Below are positions 54,029 through 63,658 of a stretch of DNA of 64,000 nucleotides, one piece after another. The position numbers were made by a program, and so were the translations under genes. Every line of letters begins with the position of its first letter. The stretch's first letter is position 1. The DNA is from Nodosilinea sp. E11 (GTDB lineage: Bacteria > Cyanobacteriota > Cyanobacteriia > Phormidesmidales > Phormidesmidaceae), in the NCBI RefSeq assembly GCF_032813545.1, contig NZ_CP136520.1, forward strand, positions 4,768,001 through 4,832,000. The letters are read 5' to 3'. The notes below the pieces were generated by a model. The model searched no databases, had not been told where the DNA came from, and saw nothing but the letters and a program-made list of their open reading frames with translations.

Positions 54029-54147
54029 CAAGGCTCTGTCCGGGCGATCGCATTTAAATCACCCTACAACTCCTGAGCTGGTGGGTTTCCTTGACAAGTA
54101 TTTAAAAATGTTAAATTGGTACATGCGTTGTCACTAAGCCCCCAGAC

Positions 54148-57100
54148 ATGCCCAAACCGGACGCTTCTGCTAAGAAAACCGCCGCCTCTAAAAAGGGCCG
54201 AGCGTCCAGCAAAGGTAGTGATCAGTCTCAAAATGGCAAGGGTGCCCGCAATGGTGCCCGCCCCAGTGATAGCACTCCAGGGTTGGCTCACCACCATGCC
54301 GCCATTGACGACAATGTGATTCGCATTCGCGGAGCCCGCCAGCACAACCTCAAAAATTTAGACCTGGAGATTCCCCGCAACCAGCTGATCGTATTTACGG
54401 GGGTGTCGGGCTCAGGTAAGTCTTCCCTGGCCTTTGACACGATTTTTGCTGAGGGCCAGCGTCGCTACGTGGAGTCGCTCAGCGCCTATGCCCGCCAGTT
54501 CCTCGGCCAGGTCGATAAACCCGATGTCGATGCGATCGAGGGGCTGAGTCCGGCGATCTCCATCGACCAAAAATCGACTTCCCACAACCCGCGTTCTACC
54601 GTGGGTACGGTGACCGAAATCTACGATTACCTACGCTTGCTCTACGGGCGGGCGGGCGATCCCCACTGTCCGATCTGCGATCGCAGCATTTCGCCCCAGA
54701 GCATCGACCAGATGATCGACCGGGTGATGGCCCTGCCCGATCGCACCCGTTTCCAAATTCTGGCCCCGGTGGTGCGGGGCAAAAAGGGCACCCACAAAAA
54801 GCTGCTCTCTAGCCTGGCCTCTGAGGGCTTTGTGCGGGTGCGGGTAAACGGCGAACTGCGGGAGCTGACCGACAACATTGAACTCGACAAAAACTACAGC
54901 CACAACGTCGAAGTGGTGGTCGATCGCCTGGTGAAGAAGGCGGGGCTGGAGGACCGGCTGGCGGACTCGCTGCGCACCTGCCTGAAGCGATCGGAGGGGA
55001 TCGCGGTGATTGAGATTTTGGCGGAGAAGCCTCAGGAATCTAGGAGTCAGGAGCCAGGAGGGCAGGAGCAGGGGAGTAATGTCATATCTATTTCTGATCG
55101 CCTACCCCAGGCCGCCGAGGGGGAAGGCAGCTACGGTCTGCCCAAGGAGCTAGTGTTTTCCGAGAACTTTGCCTGCCCGGAGCACGGCGCGGTGATGGAG
55201 GAACTATCGCCCCGGCTATTCTCATTCAACTCGCCCTACGGGGCCTGCCCCCACTGCCACGGCCTGGGCAGCCTGCGGACGTTTTCGGCAGAGTTGGTAG
55301 TGCCGGACCCCACGCTGCCGGTCTATGCCGCGATCGCCCCCTGGTCTGAAAAAGACAACACCTACTACTTCTCGTTGCTCTATAGCGTCGGCCAGGCCTT
55401 TGGGTTTGAAATTCAAAGCCGCTGGGACCAGCTCACCCCCGAGCAGCAGCACATCGTACTCCACGGCAGTGAGGAAAAAATCTACATTGAGTCTGACTCG
55501 CGCTACCGCGATCGCAAGGGCTATCAGCGGCAGTACGAAGGGGTGCTGCCCATTCTCGAACGCCAGTACAAAGACAGCACCTCCGAGCTGCACAAGCAAA
55601 AGCTTGAAAAGTACTTAATTGACCAGACCTGCGAAGTCTGCCACGGCACCCGCCTCAAGCCAGAATCTAACGCCGTACGCATTGGCCCCCACTCGATCAG
55701 CGACCTCACCAACGTCTCCATTCGCGAGTGCCTCAAGCGCATTCGCACCCTGGTGGGCGAAGAGGGCGACGCCCCCAAGCTCTCGGCCCGACAGCTGCAA
55801 ATTGGGGCGCTGGTGCTGCGCGAAATTCGGGCTCGGCTCCAGTTCATGATGGATGTAGGGCTCGACTATCTCACCCTGCACCGCACGGCGATGACCCTCT
55901 CCGGCGGCGAGGCCCAGCGCATTCGTCTGGCCACCCAGATTGGCTCGGGCCTCACGGGCGTACTCTACGTGCTAGATGAACCCAGCATTGGCCTGCACCA
56001 ACGCGACAATGATCGCCTGCTCAACACCCTCTACCGCCTGCGCGACCTGGGCAACACCCTGATCGTGGTCGAGCACGATGAAGACACCATCCGCGCCGCC
56101 GACCACCTGGTAGATATTGGCCCAGGGGCCGGTATTCATGGGGGGGCGATCGTGGCTGAGGGCGACCTCAACACTCTAATGACCGCTCAAGACTCTCTCA
56201 CCGGGGCCTACCTGTCGGGGCGGCAGTCGATTCCAACCCCTGCCGAGCGTCGACCGGGCAATGGGCGATCGCTGACGATCAAAAATGCCCACCGCAACAA
56301 CCTCAAACACCTCGACGTCGAGCTGCCCCTGGGGGCGCTGGTCTGCATTACCGGCGTCTCTGGCTCGGGCAAATCGACTTTGATCAATGAGCTGCTCTAC
56401 CCGGCTCTCCAGCACCACTTTGGCAGCAAAGTGCCCTTTCCCAAGCACATGGACAAGCTCGACGGGCTGAAGGCGCTGGACAAGGTGATTGTGATCGACC
56501 AGTCGCCGATTGGCCGCACCCCCCGCTCCAACCCGGCTACCTATACCGGCGTCTTCGACGTGATCCGCAACCTGTTTACCGAGACCATTGAGGCCAAGGC
56601 GCGGGGCTACAAGGCGGGGCAGTTCTCTTTTAACGTCAAAGGCGGGCGCTGTGAAGCCTGCGGTGGCCAGGGGGTCAACGTGATCGAGATGAACTTCTTA
56701 CCCGATGTCTACGTACAGTGCGAGGTGTGCAAGGGGGCGCGCTACAACCGCGACACCCTCCAGGTCACCTACAAGGGCAAAAACATCTCCGACGTGCTCA
56801 ACATGACCGCCGAAGAGGCCCTGACGTTTTTTGAGAATATTCCCCAGGCCGCCAGCCGCTTGCAAACCATGGTAGATGTGGGGCTGGGCTACATTCGCCT
56901 GGGGCAGACCGCCCCTACCCTCTCTGGCGGCGAGGCCCAACGCATGAAGCTAGCCACCGAACTCGCCCGCCGCTCTACGGGCAAAACCCTCTACCTGATC
57001 GACGAGCCGACTACGGGGCTGTCGTTCTACGACGTGCACAAGCTGCTCGACGTGGTGCAGCGCCTGGTGGACAAGGGCAACTCGGTGCTGATGATCGAGC

Positions 57101-57291
57101 ACAACCTCGACGTGATTCGCTGCTCTGACTGGCTCGTGGATCTAGGCCCGGAGGGGGGCGATCGCGGCGGCGAGCTGATCGCCGTGGGCACTCCCGAGCA
57201 GGTGGCCCAGGTGCCCGGTTCCTACACCGGCAAATACCTGGCTAAGGTGCTAGAGCAGCATCCCCCCAGCGAAAAATCAGCTCAGATCTGA
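54148..57291 (+). CDS. uvrA: Excinuclease ABC subunit A
   Basis: A 1047-residue damage sensor of nucleotide-excision repair, longer than the usual 940-980. Two ABC domains are complete: Walker [13 protein letters not shown] and [25 protein letters not shown] and [12 protein letters not shown] signatures, [13 protein letters not shown] and [13 protein letters not shown]. Zinc-site cysteines are present ([26 protein letters not shown]). Two oddities: a polar N-terminal extension of about 50 residues ([18 protein letters not shown] and more) and an in-frame insertion at about residues 293-320 ([17 protein letters not shown]), encoded by AGGAGTCAGGAGCCAGGAG-type repeat DNA. Both lie outside the conserved blocks. 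ATG 54148. Confidence 0.95.
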   Translation: MPKPDASAKKTAASKKGRASSKGSDQSQNGKGARNGARPSDSTPGLAHHHAAIDDNVIRIRGARQHNLKNLDLEIPRNQLIVFTGVSGSGKSSLAFDTIFAEGQRRYVESLSAYARQFLGQVDKPDVDAIEGLSPAISIDQKSTSHNPRSTVGTVTEIYDYLRLLYGRAGDPHCPICDRSISPQSIDQMIDRVMALPDRTRFQILAPVVRGKKGTHKKLLSSLASEGFVRVRVNGELRELTDNIELDKNYSHNVEVVVDRLVKKAGLEDRLADSLRTCLKRSEGIAVIEILAEKPQESRSQEPGGQEQGSNVISISDRLPQAAEGEGSYGLPKELVFSENFACPEHGAVMEELSPRLFSFNSPYGACPHCHGLGSLRTFSAELVVPDPTLPVYAAIAPWSEKDNTYYFSLLYSVGQAFGFEIQSRWDQLTPEQQHIVLHGSEEKIYIESDSRYRDRKGYQRQYEGVLPILERQYKDSTSELHKQKLEKYLIDQTCEVCHGTRLKPESNAVRIGPHSISDLTNVSIRECLKRIRTLVGEEGDAPKLSARQLQIGALVLREIRARLQFMMDVGLDYLTLHRTAMTLSGGEAQRIRLATQIGSGLTGVLYVLDEPSIGLHQRDNDRLLNTLYRLRDLGNTLIVVEHDEDTIRAADHLVDIGPGAGIHGGAIVAEGDLNTLMTAQDSLTGAYLSGRQSIPTPAERRPGNGRSLTIKNAHRNNLKHLDVELPLGALVCITGVSGSGKSTLINELLYPALQHHFGSKVPFPKHMDKLDGLKALDKVIVIDQSPIGRTPRSNPATYTGVFDVIRNLFTETIEAKARGYKAGQFSFNVKGGRCEACGGQGVNVIEMNFLPDVYVQCEVCKGARYNRDTLQVTYKGKNISDVLNMTAEEALTFFENIPQAASRLQTMVDVGLGYIRLGQTAPTLSGGEAQRMKLATELARRSTGKTLYLIDEPTTGLSFYDVHKLLDVVQRLVDKGNSVLMIEHNLDVIRCSDWLVDLGPEGGDRGGELIAVGTPEQVAQVPGSYTGKYLAKVLEQHPPSEKSAQI

Positions 57292-57328
57292 ACCCTTTAA
57301 CCCCGATGGTCAAAAGGCCAATCGTGGA

Positions 57329-59026
57329 TTAAGGCACGGTTTCAAAGGCCGCCAGTAGCGCTTTGGCTGACTCTAAGGTATCGGCCTCGGCGGCGGGTTT
57401 GTCGTTACGCCAGCGCAGAATGCGGGGAAAGCGCACCGAAATTCCCGACTTGTGACGGGTGGATGCGACGATGCCCTCAAACCCGATTTCGAAAACCTGG
57501 ATCGGTTCTACCGATCGCACCGGCCCAAACCGCTCGGTGGTGTGGCGACGAATCCATTTGTCTAGGGCGTCAATTTCGGCGTTGTCTAGGCCACTGTAGG
57601 CTTTGGTGAAGGGCACCAGAGTATCGCCCTGCCAGAGGGCAAAGGTGTAGTCGGTAAACAGGTTGGCCCGCTTGCCGCTGCCTGCCTGGGCGTAGATCAG
57701 CACCGCATCGAGGCTCATGGGGTCAACCTTGTACTTCCACCAGTAGCCGCGCTTGCGGCCCACCAGGTAGGGGCTATCGATCGCCTTCACCACTAGGCCC
57801 TCGGCCCCCTGCTGGCGGGCGTTGGCGCGCAGCTCCACCAGTTCGGCAAAGGAGCTAAAGGTCAGCGGAGTAGACTGGTGCAGGTTGGGGGCGGTGTGGA
57901 CGGCGAGCAGGGTGCTGAGGTGGTGGGTGCGATCGCCCCAGCGCTTCTGCCGAATATCGACCCCGCCGTACTCCAGCAGGTCGTAGGCGATGAAGTGCAC
58001 TGGGTTGGCTTCCATCACCTTTTTGCTGACTTGCTTGCGGCCCAGGCGCTTTTGCAGGTGGTTAAACGACAGCGGCCTGCCGTCTTGCCAGCAGAGAATT
58101 TCCCCATCCATGACGATGCCGTTGGGAAACGTGGCCATCATCGCTTCGATTTCAGGAAACTGGCTGGTGACCAAGTCTTCGCCCCGCGACCAGACAAACA
58201 CCTGGTCAGCCCGCTTGATCACCTGGGCGCGAATGCCATCCCACTTCCACTCGGCCTGCCAGCGATCGCAGGCTTCGGCCTGAAACTTGGCTTCGTCTAG
58301 GGAGGTGGCGAGGAAAAATGGGTAGGGCTGGCTGGGGGCATTCTGCGTAGCTGCTTCACTGGTCAGGCTGGCATAGAACTCAACGGTGGGAGTAAATTCG
58401 CCCATCAGTCGGTGGGTTAGTACGGCTTCTGAGATGCCCGTGGCGGCAGCCAGCCCTTTAATTACCAGCTTTGCCGATGCGCCAACCCGAAACGCCCCGG
58501 TGAGAATTTTGTTGAGCACAAAGATTTCGGTGTTATTCAGCGCCGCCCACCAGGAGACGATCAGATCGCGCCGTTCCTCGTCGGTTTCCATCGCCTTGTA
58601 CATCGGAATAATCTCCTCCATCCACTGGTGCAGGGGGATGGACCTGGAGGAATGGGATTGGGAATCGCCAGCAACTTCGGTAGGGGCAAACGGCCGTTTG
58701 CCCCTACAGGGAACAGCGCTATTCTTAGGGGAATTCCCCGCCAAATCCACATCGCGCAGCAGCAGGGCGATCACCTCTGCCGAGTCGCCCACCTGGGCGT
58801 AGCAGTCTTTAAATAGCCACTCAGGAATGGCAGAAATCTGCAAGAACACATCCCGCAGCACCCGCGAGGTCACCGTGCGGCGGCGGGTTTTGCCCAGCAG
58901 AAGGTAGAGCGCCCAGACCTTATCGGCGGGTTCAGCCTCGTGGAAATAGGCCTGTAGCGATCGCACCTTCTCGTTAGTATAGGTGGTGGCGTCTATGGCT
59001 AAAAAAAGCTGGGTAAATCGCTGCAT
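57329..59026 (-). CDS. ATP-dependent DNA ligase (LigB-type, carrying an in-frame repeat)
   Basis: A 565-residue ligase. The N-terminal DNA-binding domain (about 1-210), the adenylation motif with the active lysine EWKWDGIRAQ (K261), MDGEILCW, the LYDLLEYGG-like AYDLLEYGGVDIR and EGLVVKAIDSPY nucleotidyltransferase blocks, and the oligonucleotide-binding fold with WWKYKVDPMSLDAVLIYA and SVRFPRILRWRNDK are all present. This archaeal-type ligase is separate from the NAD-dependent LigA that serves replication. An insert at residues 97-128 (SPKNSAVPCRGKRPFAPTEV and on) contains the translation of a perfect 28-bp intergenic palindrome (58680-58707). I chose ATG 59026. It converges with uvrA (38 bp apart). 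Confidence 0.9.
   Translation of the reverse strand: MQRFTQLFLAIDATTYTNEKVRSLQAYFHEAEPADKVWALYLLLGKTRRRTVTSRVLRDVFLQISAIPEWLFKDCYAQVGDSAEVIALLLRDVDLAGNSPKNSAVPCRGKRPFAPTEVAGDSQSHSSRSIPLHQWMEEIIPMYKAMETDEERRDLIVSWWAALNNTEIFVLNKILTGAFRVGASAKLVIKGLAAATGISEAVLTHRLMGEFTPTVEFYASLTSEAATQNAPSQPYPFFLATSLDEAKFQAEACDRWQAEWKWDGIRAQVIKRADQVFVWSRGEDLVTSQFPEIEAMMATFPNGIVMDGEILCWQDGRPLSFNHLQKRLGRKQVSKKVMEANPVHFIAYDLLEYGGVDIRQKRWGDRTHHLSTLLAVHTAPNLHQSTPLTFSSFAELVELRANARQQGAEGLVVKAIDSPYLVGRKRGYWWKYKVDPMSLDAVLIYAQAGSGKRANLFTDYTFALWQGDTLVPFTKAYSGLDNAEIDALDKWIRRHTTERFGPVRSVEPIQVFEIGFEGIVASTRHKSGISVRFPRILRWRNDKPAAEADTLESAKALLAAFETVP
58680..58707. repeat. Perfect 28-bp palindrome inside the ligase gene
   Basis: The half-site GTAGGGGCAAACGG is followed directly by its exact complement (58694-58707). 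It encodes residues 107-116 of the ligase (CRGKRPFAPT) without breaking the frame. Its outer part, TTTGCCCCTACAG, is shared with a palindrome at 42568-42589, so it belongs to a dispersed family usually found between genes. Confidence 0.95.
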
Positions 59027-59061
59027 GGTGGGCAGAATGGGCAAGCGTCGCTCTGCTCATC

Positions 59062-60105
59062 CTACTGTTCTGGCCCAGTCTCTGCCGTCCCACTGGCGAT
59101 GTGTACTAGCGCATCCCCTTGATTAACTAGTGGATTTTGGCCGTGGCCAATTACAATGCCGGCTTTGGGGCTGCGGACCTGCACCGGTTTATCGCCAAAG
59201 GTGTCGCTAATAAAGCCCAGGGGCTGACGCTGCTTGACCTGGTCACCTAGGGCGATCGTCCGGTGCCAAATCCCGCCTCGAGAGGCGCGCACCCAGCGGG
59301 TCTCCCGCACTTCGAGGGTGACCGGCGGAACCGTGACCGGCGGGGTATACATGCCCAGGTAGGCCATCACGCGGTAGATGCCATCTACCCCGGTTTGAAT
59401 GGCAACTTCATCAAATCGCAGTGCTTCTCCGGCTTCGTAGAGCAGAGTGGGAATGTTACGCTTTGCCGCCGCCTGGCGCAGCGACCCGTCGCGATGGGAG
59501 GAATGGATCATCACCGGGGCACCAAAGGCTTTGGCAAAGTCGTAGGTAGCCGGGTCGTTTAGGTCGGCCCGCACCTGGGGCAGATTAATGCGGTGAATGG
59601 CTGCCGTGTGCAGGTCAATGCCGTGGGTGCATTGGCTGACCACCTCTTTCATAAACAGGGCCGCGAGGCGACTGGCCATCGACCCCCGCACCGAACCGGG
59701 AAAGGAGCGGTTGAGATCGCGGCGATCGGGCAGGTAGCGCGACTGTTCTAGCAGCCCAAAGATATTCACCACCGGTACGGCAATCACCGCCCCGTTGAGC
59801 CGGTGGGGCTGAATGGCCCTGGCTACCCGGCGCACAATATCGACCCCGTTGAGCTCGTCGCCATGGATAGCGGCGCTGAGCCACAGGCGCGGCCCTGGCT
59901 TTTTGCCGCTGATCACGGTCACCGGTAGCGACATTATGGTGCCGGTCGGCATGCGGGCTACGGGCAAGTCAAGCCGCACCCGCTTGCCCCGAGGGATCGT
60001 TTCGCCCCCAATCACCAGCGGGTGGGGGGGCACAACATCGGTGTGCATCAGGAGCGGACTGGCTGACCCGACCCGACGCAGAGAATCTGGTGTAGGTTTC
60101 ACCAC
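59062..60105 (-). CDS. Succinylglutamate desuccinylase/aspartoacylase family protein
   Basis: A 347-residue zinc carboxypeptidase-like hydrolase (M14-related). Zinc ligands H and E in SAAIHGDELNG (H85, E88 in long-form numbering), the DRRDLNRSFPG block, GIDLHTAAIHRIN with the third ligand His, LLYEAGEALRFDE near the catalytic glutamate, and a C-terminal beta domain (PRGGIWHRTIALGD...KAGIVIGHGQNPLVNQGDAL). Family members deacylate N-acyl amino acids; some bacterial copies of this long type are near peptide transporters, but none are here. GTG 60105 is chosen because GGAGG lies 5 nt upstream; TTG 60117 would overlap that site. Confidence 0.85.
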   Translation of the reverse strand: MVKPTPDSLRRVGSASPLLMHTDVVPPHPLVIGGETIPRGKRVRLDLPVARMPTGTIMSLPVTVISGKKPGPRLWLSAAIHGDELNGVDIVRRVARAIQPHRLNGAVIAVPVVNIFGLLEQSRYLPDRRDLNRSFPGSVRGSMASRLAALFMKEVVSQCTHGIDLHTAAIHRINLPQVRADLNDPATYDFAKAFGAPVMIHSSHRDGSLRQAAAKRNIPTLLYEAGEALRFDEVAIQTGVDGIYRVMAYLGMYTPPVTVPPVTLEVRETRWVRASRGGIWHRTIALGDQVKQRQPLGFISDTFGDKPVQVRSPKAGIVIGHGQNPLVNQGDALVHIASGTAETGPEQ

Positions 60106-60315
60106 GGTGGCCTCCAACTGGGGAGGGCTGCTTTGCCGCCACTATAGCCAATTTGCACCAGAATGGGCCGATTGACCGTGGGCCAGCAAGCCGGCCTAGG
60201 TACCCTCTCACCCATGACCAGCCGCCAACTCAGCTTGACAAACGCCTCGACGGCCTGGCCCAGAGTCTCTACGACAACACCTGCAAACTGCGCGGGGTAG
60301 ACTAAATCGGTTTAG

Positions 60316-61323
60316 CTAATGCCCCCGCCTTTTATATTTTTGCTTGGGGCTCCGGGGTCTGTCTGGATATTTCATCACCACGAAACCTGCTTGGAGGGCG
60401 GGGTTGAGGTAGTTCTTACGAAAGGTGGGTTTGTGGCTGAGCGATAGCCCTGCCATCAGCTCTCGGGTGCTCCAATAGCGGTCATCCATGAGGGTGAGCA
60501 GTTGTCTAACTTGATCGCTGACTTGATCGCCTACTTGATCGCCCAAGAAACTATCCAGGGTATCGATCGGGGCACTGGGCTGGCTGAGCGCTGTCCGAAT
60601 AATATCCAGCATGAACTCGATAAAGCCGGTACTGGCAGCGGCGCGATCGGCCTCTTCTAGAGCTTGGTAGTAGCGGTCTTGCTGGTCTTTAATCAGGCTT
60701 TCGATCGGCAACAGGTAAAAAAGGTTGTGCCACTGGCCAAGAATCAGGGTTTGCCAGAGGCGACCCATGCGGCCATTGCCATCGACAAAAGGATGAATGA
60801 ACTCAAGTTCGTAGTGAAAGACACTGCTGGTGATCAGCGGATGGTGGTCGGTGGCGGCTAACCAGTCGAGCAGGTCGCCGATCAGCTGAGGAACGAGTTT
60901 GGCCGGGGGGGCAACGTGGGAGACCTGGGTACCTTTATAGATGCCAACACCGCCTGGGCGGAGTTTGCCAGGGTTGGTGAGAATGTCGGCCATGAGCAGG
61001 CGGTGGGCCTGGAGCAGGTCTTGGCGTGAGGTGGGAGCCCAGGTGGGGAGGGCTTCGTAGGCGCGGATTGCACCTTGGACTTCGCTAATTTCGCGGGGGT
61101 GGCCGAGTACCCGCTGGCCGTTGAGAATGGCGGTGACTTGATCGAGGGTGAGGCTGTTGCCTTCGATCGCCAGGGTGCCTTGAATAGTGCGAATGCGGTT
61201 TTGTTTGCGGAGTTGAGGTGAGGTGGTCAGCGGCGAACCGTCGAGCCGCTCAACCAGCCCAGCGATCGCACTGACCTGGTTAACGATGGTTGAGGTGATC
61301 TCAAAGGGCGGCTGATAGCTCAT
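60316..61323 (-). CDS. Fic family protein with N-terminal inhibitory motif and DNA-binding tail
   Basis: A 335-residue protein. The Fic signature HPFVDGNGRMGR is at residues 177-188, so the AMP/nucleotide transfer site looks intact. A class II inhibitory helix motif TLAIEGN (S/TxxxEG/N) lies at 50-56, followed by LTLDQVTAILNGQ. The C-terminal part has a winged-helix look (QLLTLMDDRYWSTRELMAGL). Before it, DQV recurs three times (GDQVGDQVSDQV), encoded by a short tandem repeat at about 60514-60542. Such Fic proteins modify targets by AMPylation or remove the group; the target is unknown. ATG 61323. It stands alone. Confidence 0.88.
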   Translation of the reverse strand: MSYQPPFEITSTIVNQVSAIAGLVERLDGSPLTTSPQLRKQNRIRTIQGTLAIEGNSLTLDQVTAILNGQRVLGHPREISEVQGAIRAYEALPTWAPTSRQDLLQAHRLLMADILTNPGKLRPGGVGIYKGTQVSHVAPPAKLVPQLIGDLLDWLAATDHHPLITSSVFHYELEFIHPFVDGNGRMGRLWQTLILGQWHNLFYLLPIESLIKDQQDRYYQALEEADRAAASTGFIEFMLDIIRTALSQPSAPIDTLDSFLGDQVGDQVSDQVRQLLTLMDDRYWSTRELMAGLSLSHKPTFRKNYLNPALQAGFVVMKYPDRPRSPKQKYKRRGH

Positions 61324-61540
61324 GACAGCATTATTGCCGAGGCGCAGGCGCAGTACCAGCGGATAGGCGCTGAGTCGTGAGTATGGCGCATCGTTACCGG
61401 TTAGGACAGCCTCGTAAGACTCGATAGACTATGCCCACCCCCGCCGATCCCTATACTGACTATTGCAGGATCTGCACTTGCAAGAGCGGAAAGGGGCGAA
61501 CAATCGCGCTAGCCTAAACATAGCCCTTACCCGCGTTTCC

Positions 61541-62926
61541 ATGCCGACCTCAGAGTCTTCAGCAGAGTCTTTAGCTCCCGCCGCTTGGCCCACGCCTGAC
61601 AGTATTGCCAACGGTTTCGATGCCCAGCACCCCCCCGATCCCAAGCTGATCGACGCCTGTGTGCACTGCGGCTTTTGCCTCACCACCTGCCCCAGCTACC
61701 GGGTGCTCGGTACCGAAATGGACTCCCCCCGAGGCCGCATCTATTTAATGGATGCGATCAACAATGGGGAAGCGCCGCTGTCGGCCACTTCGGCGAAGCA
61801 TTTTGACTCTTGCTTGGGCTGTCTGGCCTGCACCACCGCCTGCCCCTCAGGGGTGCAGTACGACCAGCTGATTGCAGCGGTACGGCCCCAGGTAGAGCGC
61901 AACCACGAGCGGCCTTTGGTCGAACGGGCGGTGCGATCGCTAATCTTTAGCCTGTTTCCCTACCCCACGCGGCTGCGGGCCGTGGCCGGGCCGCTGTACC
62001 TGTACCAAAAGCTGGGCCTGTCTAAGCTGGTGCAAAAAACTGGTTTGCTGGCCAAACTTTCCCCCAGCCTGGCCGCCATGGAGTCGCTGCTGCCGCCGAT
62101 CACTGCTGAGAGTTTTCAAGACGATCTGCCCGAACTCGTCCCCGCCGTAGGCCAAAAGCGCTACCGGGTGGGCATGGTGCTGGGCTGCGTGCAGCGGGTG
62201 TTTTTCTCTGATGTCAATGCCGCGACGGCCCGAGTGCTCAGCGCCAACGGCTGCGAAGTGGTGATTCCCCACGCGCAGGGGTGCTGCTCGGCCCTGCCCG
62301 CCCACCAGGGGCAAGCAGCCCAGGCCCAAGACCTGGCTCGCCGCATGATCGACTGCTTCGAAGCCACCGAGGTCGATTTTGTGGTGATTAACGCGGCGGG
62401 CTGTGGCCACACCCTGAAGGAATACCACCATATTCTGCAGGATGACCCCGACTATGTTGAACGAGCCAAAGCCTTTGTCGCCAAAGTTCGCGATGTGCAA
62501 GAATTTCTCGCCCAGGTGGGCCTAACCACCCCTCTGCACCCGATCGCCGAGGGCAGTTTACCCATCGTCTATCAAGACGCCTGCCACCTGCTCCACGGTC
62601 AAAAAATCAGCCTTCAGCCCCGACAGCTGCTCAAGCAAATTCCGGGCGTCAGCCTGCGAGAACCCCTCGATGCCGCTCTCTGCTGCGGCAGTGCCGGGGT
62701 TTACAACATGCTGCACCCTGAGGTGGCCACCGAGCTGGGCCAGATGAAGGTGAAGAATTTGCTCAATACCGGTGCGGCCCTGGTGGCCTCGCCCAACCCC
62801 GGCTGTTCGCTACAGATTCAGCAGCATATGGCGCAGCAAGGCCAAGCGTTGCCGCTGTTTCACCCAATCGAGCTGCTCGATTGCTCAATTCGCGGTGTGC
62901 CGCTGCCCCTAGGGCAATCTGTTTGA
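61541..62926 (+). CDS. glcF: Glycolate oxidase iron-sulfur subunit
   Basis: A 461-residue protein that carries electrons from the glycolate dehydrogenase flavoprotein. Two [4Fe-4S] motifs: CVHCGFCLTTCP (C40, C43, C46, C50) and CLGCLACTTACP (C91, C94, C97, C101). Two CCG domains follow (GCCSALPAHQGQ, CGHTLKEYHH, QDACHLLHGQ, CCGSAGVYNM, PNPGCSLQIQ). Glycolate dehydrogenase starts the photorespiratory salvage of phosphoglycolate. The flavoprotein genes (glcD, glcE) are not adjacent. I chose ATG 61541 (MPTSESS); the frame is open to 61463. PAP/fibrillin gene follows 66 bp later. Confidence 0.93.
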   Translation: MPTSESSAESLAPAAWPTPDSIANGFDAQHPPDPKLIDACVHCGFCLTTCPSYRVLGTEMDSPRGRIYLMDAINNGEAPLSATSAKHFDSCLGCLACTTACPSGVQYDQLIAAVRPQVERNHERPLVERAVRSLIFSLFPYPTRLRAVAGPLYLYQKLGLSKLVQKTGLLAKLSPSLAAMESLLPPITAESFQDDLPELVPAVGQKRYRVGMVLGCVQRVFFSDVNAATARVLSANGCEVVIPHAQGCCSALPAHQGQAAQAQDLARRMIDCFEATEVDFVVINAAGCGHTLKEYHHILQDDPDYVERAKAFVAKVRDVQEFLAQVGLTTPLHPIAEGSLPIVYQDACHLLHGQKISLQPRQLLKQIPGVSLREPLDAALCCGSAGVYNMLHPEVATELGQMKVKNLLNTGAALVASPNPGCSLQIQQHMAQQGQALPLFHPIELLDCSIRGVPLPLGQSV

Positions 62927-62992
62927 CCCGGCGCGGGTATTCTAAGACTCTAGGCCTAACTTCAGGCCCACCCACTTCAACCGCAGCCTGCA

Positions 62993-63658
62993 ATGACTCC
63001 TGTTCACCATCGCCGCACCCAGCTTAAGACTCAGTTACTCCAGCAGATTGACGCCCTAGAACCTGAGACGGCTATTCTGCCCGTCGAGCACCCTGCCATC
63101 GATCAGATCATCTGTGAACTAGAAACCCTTAACCCCATCGACCAACCCCTCCGGCCAGAGCATTGGCCCATGCTGCTGGGGTCTTGGGCCTTAGTCTATG
63201 CGTCACGGGGCACTGTGGTCACTCGCCGCCTTAGCCGTCAGTTGCCGCTGCCGGTGGGTATTCGCCAGGTGTGGCAACGCCTGACTGGCCCCGAGGGCTC
63301 TAGCCCTGCTCTAGTCAGCGATCGCCCCCTAGGGGCCATCGTCAAAGACCTGCCCTCAGGGGCGATCGCCACCGAAAATGGCGCGGTGCTCTCTTTGCCC
63401 TTCCTGGGCGAGCTGACAGCCACCGTGCAGGGCATTTGGCAGCCCTACGAAGAAGGCGAAAGTGCCCGCGTCAGCTTTGGCGCTTTTAGTGTGCAGGCAA
63501 CCCGCCTGCTCGGCATCGCGGGCCTGCACCTGCCCCAAATCACCGTGCCCGTGCTCGAATTTCTTCGCCAAGAGGCGCTGTGGATCACCTCCTACCTGGA
63601 TGAAGACCTGCGGTTTGGGCGCGGGGCCACGGGTAATTTGTTTGTGTTTCGGCGGTAG
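62993..63658 (+). CDS. PAP/fibrillin family protein
   Basis: A 221-residue soluble protein. The lipocalin-like PAP/fibrillin pattern is seen: helical QLKTQLLQQIDALEPE-type start, LETLNPIDQPLRPEHWPMLL with GSWALVYASRG, an internal strand-rich part (VLSLPFLGELTATVQGIWQP), and the C-terminal RVSFGAFSVQATRLLG and ITSYLDEDLRFGRGATGNLF with FVFRR. Fibrillins bind lipids and associate with thylakoids or lipid globules in plastids and cyanobacteria. ATG 62993. It is the likely second gene of an operon with glcF. Confidence 0.88.
   Translation: MTPVHHRRTQLKTQLLQQIDALEPETAILPVEHPAIDQIICELETLNPIDQPLRPEHWPMLLGSWALVYASRGTVVTRRLSRQLPLPVGIRQVWQRLTGPEGSSPALVSDRPLGAIVKDLPSGAIATENGAVLSLPFLGELTATVQGIWQPYEEGESARVSFGAFSVQATRLLGIAGLHLPQITVPVLEFLRQEALWITSYLDEDLRFGRGATGNLFVFRR

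Noticed and set aside
60316-61323. Fic protein as the toxin of a toxin-antitoxin pair
   Set aside because: The inhibitory motif is inside the same protein and no small antitoxin gene lies next to it.
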